A stretch of DNA of 64,000 bases from Macrosoma leucophasiata. Its lineage: Eukaryota; Arthropoda; Insecta; Lepidoptera; Hedylidae. The notes beneath the pieces were generated by a model. The model worked only from the letters and a program-made list of their open reading frames with translations, made no database searches and had not been told where the DNA came from. Position numbers and translations under genes: made by a program. Of the stretch, positions 56,110 to 64,000 are shown in pieces. The stretch is taken from the NCBI GenBank assembly GCA_036365455.1, contig JAWQUS010000030.1, forward strand, positions 9,796,001-9,860,000, read 5' to 3'. Within the stretch, counting starts at the first letter, position 1. Each line of letters opens with the position of its first letter.

Positions 56110-56632
56110 TTTAAGAGCTCTAGGGCGTAGGCAATCACATATTTTAATCTTAGAAAGGTGACACACAAGTAGCCATCTGGTGGAAAGTGGTCACCGTCGC
56201 CTTTGGACATTTTCAACACGAGGGGAGTAGCTAACGCTCCGCCATCCCTAAAAGACTCTTGACGCCAGTTTTGAAGAACCCCATAATGTAGCGCCGGTGA
56301 AACACTTCAGAGGGAAATTTGTTCCACAATTTCGAAGGTGAATTTTATCTTTGTTTAATCTAATCTGACCAGCGCCAAATAGTATCGCTCAGCACCATTG
56401 TGATCCAGTGACATGATAATATATGTATGCCACCAATTTCTGTCACAGAGGCAAAACAACTTAGGCCTTAGAGGTGGCAATGTATTTTAGAGCTCTTGTT
56501 TTCGTGTAGATATCTATATATTACAGATGAATGATATAAATATTCGCATGAATGGTAGCCTATAAGCTGCCGCAGTTTACCGTACCGTACTCACTGCATG
56601 CTTATTTGCCAACATTCATACCATTAAAAAAC
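56110..56632 (+). repeat. Rep-A copy with a CR1 tail inserted in it
   Basis: Rep-A starts at about 56110 ('agagttctag...agctctagggcgtaggc'). It is interrupted at about 56150-56345 by a CR1 tail (minus; 'ccatctggtggaaagtggtc', 'agaggg-aaatttgttccac') and resumes at 'ctgaccagcgccaaatag' through to an A-run at 56632. Confidence 0.65.
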
Positions 56633-56719
56633 TAATAACTTTTAACTTATTTGCATATAAAGAGACAATCCATAAAAAATAACATACAAAAAAAATCAAA
56701 CGTGGGGTGGAAACAATAT

Positions 56720-56880
56720 CTCGCAATAAGACTACCATCACTGCGATCGCCAATTCACATGCCAAGCGTGGCGATTAATGATTAGATTATCCCTAATGAC
56801 GCATAAAACACCCTTGAAGACGTCTTTGGTTCAGACCTTTGGGACGTCTTTCACTTGAAGTGATGATGATGATGATAATA
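56720..56880 (+). repeat. Rep-B 3' half
   Basis: 'catcactgcgatcgccaatt', 'tgccaagcgtggcgatta' and a (GAT)n tail at 56862-56877. Confidence 0.6.
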
Positions 56881-57714
56881 TCTTTCTGAAATGATGTATG
56901 TTGGAAGTAGAACCTACAGATTTTAAAAATACATTCCAATGGTGTTGCTGCAAATAAATTTCAAATGAGTTTGCTTCATTTAGGTGCTGTAAAAATACAC
57001 ATTTAATGGTTCTCAATAGAATGCCTAAAAGCATCGCTTTACATTGATTAGCATTTATCATGGGATATCACTTCGACAATAAATTAGGCGTATAACACAC
57101 AGCACGTATCCGGTGTTAGATAAGCTGAGTAAGTGACGGAACAGAGTTATTTGGCAAGTAAGAAGGTTTGTATATAGCCTATACACGCTATATTATTACA
57201 TAGACAATTTATCCCAAGGATTTTTTCTGCACTCGAATCGTAAATTGGAGTGGGATGGTGCCAGTCTGATATTCGCCTAATAAGGAATAAAGTAGGTCAC
57301 CGTTCTTACTCCTCTTAAACCAATGTTTCTATAAACGCGTAAGCCTAAAAGAAACTTATTTTGAACGCAAAATCTAGAGCATTACCCATCTCATAGCGTT
57401 TATAAATTTGATATTTCCATACTACGATAAATACCATGCCAAAATATAACGAAAAACAGCATAGTACCCTACAGTCTACCTTCGCATACTTATATTTTAA
57501 TAAAATTTTTTGTGCCACCACATATAGGCTTTTAAAACTACGTTAAAGGTACATGACTAATTGTTATGAAGTCCATTGTTATCTCAAAGAATCTCATCTC
57601 ACACGGAATAGCAAATCAAAGACATCAACAACTTGATTTTTCCTTTAAAATACTATATTGAAATAAAATTAACGTAAATCTGCAGAACGTCAACTCTGGC
57701 TTATAGGTTTTTAC
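56881..57714. other. No recognised gene
   Basis: AT-rich; nothing supported. Confidence 0.4.
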
Positions 57715-57960
57715 TGTTGGTAGAGTTCCATTGTAGGAGCTCAAGGGCGTAGGCCCACCACCGCATTACCTAGGTAATCTATCTGCCGCCAAATGTTAGT
57801 GATCAGCACTGTGTTCCATTTAGATGGTAATGTATGACCTCGTTATAACTATCACAGAGACATAAGTTTGTGTGATAAGTACCTAAGTTTGGATGTCTAT
57901 TGGCTGCAGTCATCACTTAACATCAATGTGAACTACATGCTTGTTTTTACATTAAAAAAA
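57715..57960 (+). repeat. Rep-A, near full-length
   Basis: 'ttggtagagttccattgtag' to 'cttgtttttacattaaaaa'. An internal deletion shortens the middle. Confidence 0.7.
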
Positions 57961-58800
57961 CCTCCATTCAAGTTAAGACTAGTAAGCTAATTGTAGCTGT
58001 GTAATGAACAGGGCTTTCCATCCATGAGGATGCCTCGAATTGGTCCGAATTACGTAAATTCCGTAAACCATACACAGAAAAAGTTTTACCGAAAAAAATA
58101 TTTTTTTCACCCAAATGTCCGGGGCTTATGAAGTTTTTGTCCGGCGACCGTAATTTGAGAACACCTAAATTACTGTTGCCCGACAATTTAGGGCAAATTA
58201 ATATTAGATTCAGTTAGGGCTGCTACTGCAATCTTATGCACAATATTATTTGAATTTTCCTATTACTGCAAAGAAAGGAAGAACAACAAAATTAGGGCTT
58301 TCGATTCTAATAAAAAATGAGTACGTGTTCTAATGATTTAGTAACATAGTGTCGATTCCATACCCTAGAAAATAAAAGGTCGGAACACTCGGCACATTTT
58401 GGTACTATATCGGATAAATTGCTTTCATTACTGCGTCACATGTTCTCGATACCAATTTATGAATGACAAATCGCAATTCCGTTCATACAAGTCAAATTCA
58501 GCGAGAATAACTTCAGAAATTGGACTGAGTGGAGATGTCTGGCTTGTAATAAGCCATCTTGGAAAGTTTTGCAAAATTCCTCGAGTTAAATGCTTCTCTA
58601 CTTTTAATATCGCCATTAGTACTAAGCGCTTCTAAGTACCTTCATTACGAAAGAGTGCTATTAGTTGTGAGCGCAACGTCTTACATTAAGGAAGCAGCCC
58701 TTAAGATTTTTGATACTTGTTCTTTCGACACAAATTCGTAGTAGGTATTTCGATGAAGTTACTAAGTTGAGGAAGCAACCTAGATAAATAATGTTACCTA
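57961..58800. other. No recognised gene
   Basis: Several short open frames on both strands overlap here with no domain or splice signals; nothing else supported. Confidence 0.4.
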
Positions 58801-58807
58801 ATAGGTG

Positions 58808-58839
<32 letters not shown>

Positions 58840-60372
58840 CTGAAGGTTGACAGACAAGCAAACGGGCCACCTGATGGAAAGTGGTCACCGTCGCCTATGA
58901 ACATTTGCAACACCAGGGGAGTTGCCAACGCGCTGCCAGCCCTGAAGGACTCTTTTGACGCCATTTTTGAAGAACCCCATATTGTAGCACCTAGGGAACA
59001 CCTCAGAGGGAAGTTCGTTCCACAATTTACACGTTCTGGGCAGGAACGAACGTGAAAACCGCACCGTTGAGCACTGCCAGGTGTCCAGTCGGTGTGGGTG
59101 GAACTTCTCTCTTCGGCGGGTAGTACGGTGTAGGAAAAGAGACGGTGGCACCATGTCAAACAGTTCCGCAGAGCACTCACCATTGTAGAGACGGTACAAC
59201 ACGCACAGACTTCCAATGTCTCTGCGCAGGCTCAGATGTTCGAGCCTGTCGGTAAGTCCTGGATCGTTAACAATACGAACGGCGCGTTTTTGTAGGGAGT
59301 CAAGTGGACCAAGCTGGTATTTGGGGGCTCCCGCCCACAAATGAGAGCAGTATTCCAGATGGGGCCGCACTTGGGCCTTATAAAGCTGTAGTAGCTGCCC
59401 CGATGTGAAATACTGCCTCGCTTTGTTAAGCACCCCCAACTTTTTGGATGCCAACTTGGTCTTACACTCAATGTGACTCCCGAATTGCACTTCGTTCGAT
59501 ATGTCAACGCCCAGGATACCGATACTCTTATCAACGGCGAGCGGAATGCCCTGGAACTGTGGTGCTACAATGAATGGGGTTTTTTTTGCGGTGAACGCGC
59601 AGACTTGTGTCTTCGAGGGGTTAAACTGTACTAAATTAAGTCGACCCCAATCCGAGACCCGCTCCAGAGAGTGCTCGATTTCAGACACAAGTCTAGTCCT
59701 GCTTTCCTCGATAAGTGTCCGAGAGGCATTTGCACGGCTAGTGTAGTGTGCATCTCCCGTACTATCATCGGCATAGCAATGAAAATTGGAGTTTTGCTCC
59801 AATATTTCATTGATATGCAGAAGAAAAAGCGTGGGAGATAACACAGAGCCTTGCGGCACACCAGCGTTGATAGGTAGTCTGTCTGAGCGCTGACCGTCAA
59901 CTAAGACTTGTATATAACGCTCAGACAGAAAGCTGGCTGTCCAGTTGCATAGCCTCTCGGGAAGACCGTAGGATGGAAGTTTCGCGAGGAGTGCCCTGTG
60001 CCAGACCCGGTCAAAGGCCTTAGCAATGTCCAGGCTTACAGCCAATGCCTCCCCACTCTTGTCCAAGGCGTGGGACCAATGGTGCGTGAGATATACTAGA
60101 AGATCACCAGCAGATCTGCCATGACGAAATCCATATTGGCGGTCACTGATCAGCTGATGATCCTCTAGATACTGCAGCAGTTGAGTATTGATCACACGCT
60201 CCATGACTTTACAGAGTAGGGAGGTTATTGCTATGGGCCTATAATTGGCCGGGTCACTGCGATCCCCTTTTTTGGGTATCGGGTGCACGAGGGCGGTCTT
60301 CCACGCAGACGGTACGGTTCTTTGATCGTAGGAAAGCGAGAACAGGCGCGTCAGAACGGGGGTCAGCTGCCT
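58808..60372 (-). mobile_element. CR1-like LINE, 5'-truncated, reverse transcriptase frame open
   Basis: Minus-strand copy ending in a run of about 29 A (plus T 58808-58836). The frame is open from the 5' truncation (about 60372) to 58885. It carries RT motifs 'HPIPKKGD...NYRPIAI', 'QYGFRHGRS', 'SLDIAKAFDRVWH', 'AGVPQGSVLSP' and the catalytic 'YADDS'. The thumb and long C-terminal region follow ('RPHLEYCSHLWAGAPKYQ', 'LSLRRDIGSLC', 'TCKLWNELPSEVF'). The endonuclease and ORF1 are lost with the 5' end, so it cannot move itself. About 500 codons without a stop indicates a young insertion. Shorter copies of its tail lie at 7037-7580, 22879-23035, 23590-23650 and 56150-56345. Clade (CR1) from motif order and tail; Jockey-group relatives are possible. 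Confidence 0.9.
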
Positions 60373-61390
60373 ACTTGCCTGTTGCCTACTTGTTTTGTTT
60401 TTATCCTATGTAATTCATCAATTCTCGTATACAACGGAGAAGATTGTGTTCTTATCGTTACTTAACCATTGAATCAATTATTTTACTGAAATCTATACTT
60501 ATAATAAAACTGTAGAAGTGTAAATTCTGTACATTGAAAATATTGAAAAAATAAATACCAGGGGATGTTACTAGATCGATACCAAACACAAATATGTGAT
60601 TAAAAATTTTTTGTCCGTTTGTCTGTCTGTCTGTCTTTCTGTTTGTTCAAGCATCACACAAAATCTACCGGTCCGATTACGATGAAACTTGGTATACCTA
60701 TATTTTAACCTTTGGCGCACAACACTGGGTACTTTTTATCCCGGAAAAATGTCTGTTTGTCTGTGTGTTTGTGCACGCTAATTTCAGAAACGGCTTATTT
60801 GATTTGCACTTTTCACTAATATATTGTGGTAAGTTTAACTTAACATTTTGTGTTAGTTTCATGTGAATCAGTTTAGAAATAAAAAAGTTACGACAGTTTA
60901 AAAAATAATATCGAATATTTTTAAACTATTCTGTATCTATATTCTGTTTTTTTTAAAGGGTTCCGTATCTAAAAGGTAAAAACGGACCCTATTACTAATT
61001 CTCCGCTATCTGCCTGTCTGTCCATACATCCATCTGTCTGTCACCTGGCTGTATCTCATAAACAGTGATAGCTAGAAAGCTAAAATTTTCACAAATTATG
61101 TATTTCTCTTACCGCTATAACGACAAAAAATACTAAAAATAAGAAAATGAAAATATCAAGGGGCCCAAGGGGGCATCCAATAAACGTGTTTTTTTTTTTC
61201 GTATATTTTTTGCTCGATATCAAATACGGTAGCAAGTAGACGCTTGAAATTTCACAGAATTTTTGGGTCTTTGGTACCTTACAACAAACGTAATTTTTAT
61301 GCCATTTTTTACCGAACCCTTCGTGCACGAGTTCGACTCGCACTTGGTCGGTTTTTTCTCTGTTAGTAACAATAAGCATTAGTAATAATA
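60373..61390. repeat. Degraded lepidopteran dispersed repeats
   Basis: Two overlapping families of a type common in Lepidoptera. One has the 'ccgtttgtctgtctgtctg' block with 'accggtccgattacgatgaa' (about 60600-60700). The second runs from 'agggttccgtatctaaaagg' (60957) to 'ctcgcacttggtcggttttt' (about 61340-61358). Both are non-coding; the minus-strand open frame 61089-61454 is not credited. Confidence 0.5.
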
Positions 61391-61770
61391 AGATGCCAAG
61401 CGTGGCAATTATGGCGTATTCTTTCCCTATGACGCACAACACTTTAAGGAGCATCTTCGGGAAAGGCTTTGTCCAGCGGGACGTCTTTCGGATGTAATTA
61501 TGATGATGGTGATGGTGATGGTGGTGGTGGTGGTGGTGGTGGTGTTAATGGTGTTAGTGGCATTGGTGGTGTTGGTGGCATTGGTGGTGTTGGTGTCGTT
61601 GGTGGCATAGGTGTTGTTGGTGACTCTGGTGGTGGTGTTGGTGGTGTTGATGGTGCTGGCGGTGGTTTTTAGTGGCCATGGAGGCATTGGTGGCGTTGGT
61701 GACGTTGTTAGTGTTGTTAGTAGTTTTGGAGGCAATGGTGGCATTGGTTGTGGTGGTGGTGGTAGTGATG
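61391..61770 (+). repeat. Rep-B 3' half whose tail has grown into a GGT-rich microsatellite
   Basis: Rep-B ('atgccaagcgtggcaattat', 'gcgggacgtctttcgg') ends at about 61497 in 'atgatgatggtgatggtgatgg'. It then expands into about 270 bp of GGT/GTT/GGC/ATT-type trinucleotides. Open frames across it in several frames are simple-repeat artefacts (Gly/Val or Thr/Asn runs). Confidence 0.8.
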
Positions 61771-61854
61771 ACCACGATTTGACCGTTGACAAGTGTTTAT
61801 GATCCAAAATTAACTAAAATGTATATCCAAAAGCGCTGCCCAAAGTCCCAAAGC

Positions 61855-61891
61855 CACTATTCCACGCGAACAAAGTTACGGGCACAGCTAG
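61855..61891 (+). repeat. Helitron-like 3' terminus
   Basis: 'cacgcgaacaaagttacggg', then 'cacag' and CTAG (61888-61891) followed by T. Same terminus type as 26145-26148. The body was not located. Confidence 0.45.
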
Positions 61892-62837
61892 TATTATATA
61901 AGTTTCTCTCTGTCTGTATTTTAATTGTTTTGCTTCTTTACATAAAAAAGCTGCTTATGGGAGCTAACCTTTCATATTTTTGGTTATCTCACGACAAATA
62001 CAAAACCATGTCTATTTTCGCCTATTTTTGTATCTGTGTTTTTGCTGATGATGGAAATAAACGATTATTATTATATTTCTTGAAAGGAAAGTATGTATCT
62101 CGGTTGATAACATTTCGATAGTCACTTTGGAACATTTGCTGTTTTAACGTTACGTGATAATTACCATCATTTCTGGAAAACAGCAATGTACTGCAGCGTG
62201 GATTTCATATTATTGTTATTGATGGCCACCGAGTTACAGAATACGCTTGCTGGTCTGTACCCGCTTTGCGAGTTTAGCGACGTTTCTCGGATTTTAACAT
62301 TTCCCCAAAGACTGTGTTGTTTATTAAATCTTTAACCGTCTTTTATAAATATTATAGCAGCATCTGTGCAAACAAACTGACTTTTTTTCTCATAAGGTCC
62401 AACTATAAATAAGAGCCTTATTATAATTACAATATAGACTATAATATTAATAAGCTATTTAATGTTTAAATTATTTCTAAGTATATGTCCACTGGCACTT
62501 TCCACTTTTTTTTTATGAAAATGAGAAATTAACACTAACTTTGGTTTGGCACTTTTAACACTACACTAACTCAAAATGTTTAGTTCTCTTAAGTCTTCTC
62601 ACTAGATCTGTGTTGTCGAGGAGCTGGATAGCCTCAACATTACATGATGATGAAGTTTTTTTCGTGAGCTTCAAGCTCACTGACGTCAAGTATGTTCCAC
62701 TTTTACCACTGAACATTAGAAATAATAGATATCATTAAAGACTGTTTATATCTCACTGAAATAGTATAAAAGACTAAATCCAAACTGGATGTTTGTGTTG
62801 CTACTTTACATAAAAATCTGCTTAATTATGTAACCTA
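61892..62837. repeat. Left part of a diverged tandem duplication
   Basis: Blocks at 62263-62360 ('gagtttagcgacgtttctcg', 'ccccaaagactgtg') and 62703-62800 ('ttagaaataatag', 'ctcactgaaatagtataaa') recur in the same order at 63408-63625, beyond the TIR element. A third shared word ('tttacataaaaa-ctgctta') occurs near 61937 and 62800. No genes. Confidence 0.6.
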
Positions 62838-63380
62838 AAGGCGGGTCTACGCTAGACGAACGGAGCACGAGCGAAGCACAAGCGGAGCCGTTCTCGGCTT
62901 CGTCGTTCGCGGCGTCAAGTGTGGACGTACAACGAACCAACAACGATCACTGTTCTCGAACGAAGTTACCGCAATGAGTTCGCGGCTCTTGGCGAATATG
63001 GACGATATTAATAATATTTCAGTAGCGGCTGCTGTTGCTTATTTTTTTTATAGTATTCCTCATGTTTTGGGTCCCATATCAATGGATTATTTTGATATAA
63101 TTCAATTAAATGCACGGAAGTATCTTCGGTCCACTTTTCCATGATGCTCGGCTCGAGCGATACCCGACGTCTGTCACTAAACAGGTCCATGAGCGCACTG
63201 CGAGCGCGAAGTAAATCCCTATATGTTAGTCAAAAAACCGACAACAGGCGGAACGCAGCCGAGCACGAACGAAATGCTCGCACCGCGCTCGTTCGAGGCT
63301 TGTAAGTTGGTCCACACTAGACGAATTGTGTTCGGCTCGTGCTCCGCTCGTGCTCGGCTCCCCTAGCGTAGACGCACCTT
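62838..63380 (-). mobile_element. TIR element carrying a MADF-domain frame
   Basis: 543 bp between TA dinucleotides (62836-62837, 63381-63382). The TIRs 'aaggcgggtctacgctag' and the complement of 'ctagcgtagacgcacctt' differ at two or three positions. The subterminal regions on both sides are built from variants of 'gagcacgagcg-agcac', so the element folds extensively. The only coding potential is the MADF frame below. Probably a non-autonomous relative of PIF/Harbinger, whose autonomous members encode a Myb/SANT/MADF-type protein beside the transposase; superfamily is inference. Confidence 0.6.
63008..63190 (-). CDS. MADF-domain protein fragment inside the TIR element
   Basis: A 60-codon frame from ATG 63190 to TAA. 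After about 16 residues it reads 'EKWTEDTSVHLIELYQNNPL' and then 'IWDPKHEEYYKKNK', the first helices of a MADF/Adf-1-like DNA-binding domain (conserved W, LIELY, LW/IWDP, Y). It stops after a Gln-rich tail, before the C-terminal half of the domain, so the product would be incomplete. An internal ATG (63142) could also serve as start. No intron donor of good quality was obvious at the break. In the Harbinger superfamily such proteins escort the transposase to DNA; here no transposase is present. Most likely a remnant, though a captured host exon is possible. Confidence 0.55.
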   Translation of the reverse strand: MDLFSDRRRVSLEPSIMEKWTEDTSVHLIELYQNNPLIWDPKHEEYYKKNKQQQPLLKYY

Positions 63381-63382
63381 TA

Positions 63383-64000
63383 CCTTTCAACATTTCTTGG
63401 ATTCTTGCCGCTTAGCGAGTTGGGCGACGTTTCTCGGATTTGACATTTCCTCAAAGACGCTATTCTTTATTTGTCATTCTTTCACCGTCTTTTGTATTTT
63501 AGCAGCACCTGCTATTGTAAACATACTGGCGCCTTACCTTTGAACATATTTATGTTAGAAATAATATTATTTTAGGCGATCATTTCTCACTGAAATATTA
63601 TAAAGGACAAAATTTCTGTCTGTTTTTTAGTATTCGTATCACGTTAATCAGCCTGTAGACATCTATCTTTTTTATGAGGGTGAGGAAAAGTGAAAGTTTA
63701 ATGCTTCACCACTCTTGACTAAGATCATTTCTTCTGTACCTACCTACTGTACTGTAGAATTGACGAAGTCGTACATTTGTTATATTAATGCTCAACATTT
63801 ATAATATTCTTAAAATCGTTAAGATTTAAATTTTCTTCACTATTTCCCTTGCAGACTTATATAATTACGATAAATTAATTATTAAAATGTTGAACAGTTT
63901 AATCCTCTTTCAAGGTGCTTAAATTGTCAGACAAAAGGCTTACGAAGAAGTAATTTGCAAGAACGTCTTAGAATCAAACAGAATCCATTTTACTTATTGA
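63383..64000. repeat. Right part of the diverged tandem duplication
   Basis: Positions 63408-63625 repeat blocks of 62263-62800 (see above). From 63626 to the end nothing is recognised. Confidence 0.55.

Noticed and set aside
60612..61040. Tandem 'tgtctg' arrays as a regulatory repeat
   Set aside because: The same block occurs in several Helitron-like and lepidopteran dispersed repeats in this window (25930, 45550, 55365), so it is part of those families.
61500..61770. CRISPR-like spaced repeats
   Set aside because: Short degenerate triplets without constant repeat and spacer lengths; eukaryotic context.
61469..61807. Gly/Val-rich and Thr/Asn-rich open frames on both strands
   Set aside because: Translation of a trinucleotide microsatellite; open in several frames at once.

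Overview
This is nuclear DNA of an insect, most probably a moth or butterfly (Lepidoptera). It is AT-rich, has spliced genes with long introns, and is packed with transposable elements (TEs). The TE set is one I associate with Lepidoptera: Helitron-type ends with the 'gcgacttcgtccgcg' motif and CTAG termini, the 'tacgtcccactgctgggc' repeat tail, RTE/CR1/R1-like LINE tails, mariner, and short palindromic MITEs. Nothing here looks bacterial or viral in origin.

Host genes. The one complete gene is on the minus strand (26682 down to 9488). It is a six-exon fatty-acid amide hydrolase 2-like (FAAH2-like) amidase of 528 codons. All splice sites follow GT-AG and the Lys-Ser-Ser triad is intact. About 25 kb away (776-976) lies a decayed copy of its first exon together with its upstream flank, which is evidence of a tandem duplication running off the left edge. 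Head-to-head with the intact gene, a plus-strand coding exon (29891-30251) encodes a Ser/Thr/Pro-rich N-terminus of a protein I cannot identify; its later exons are not visible here. At the right end a MADF-domain reading frame (63008-63190) sits inside a terminal-inverted-repeat (TIR) element.

TE layout. 1-9 kb: 5'-truncated RTE with a 12-bp target-site duplication (TSD), an R1-like 3' end, nested MITE-like elements, a retroposed ~380-bp sequence, a CR1 fragment capped by a 32-bp hairpin. 9.5-26.7 kb: the FAAH2-like gene, whose introns hold a BEL/Pao relic split by a Penelope-like element, a palindromic MITE, a 290-bp tandem repeat split by a mariner, and many copies of one dispersed repeat (called Rep-A here). 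26.7-38 kb: duplicated promoter-side sequence, the orphan exon and its long intron, a second copy of the retroposed sequence. 38-48 kb: second mariner, a complete small Helitron, a second RTE tail, a tRNA-headed SINE with 13-bp TSDs, a pogo-like element. 48.5-53.5 kb: a nearly complete Ty3/gypsy retrotransposon with LTRs that read as identical. 53.5-64 kb: Helitron helicase fragment, a long CR1 copy, a GGT-rich microsatellite, the MADF element.

The working gene content is small and the window is mainly a record of layered insertions. The most unusual points are the tandem decayed FAAH2 exon, the tRNA-headed SINE, the two retroposed copies that share a 5' part but not a 3' part, the young gypsy copy with a -1 slip site plus in-frame stops, the pogo-like element with a reiterated GGTACAATTTACC motif, and a recurring pattern of fold-back hairpins at TE break points. 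Coordinates of degenerate repeats are by eye and approximate to about 10 bp.
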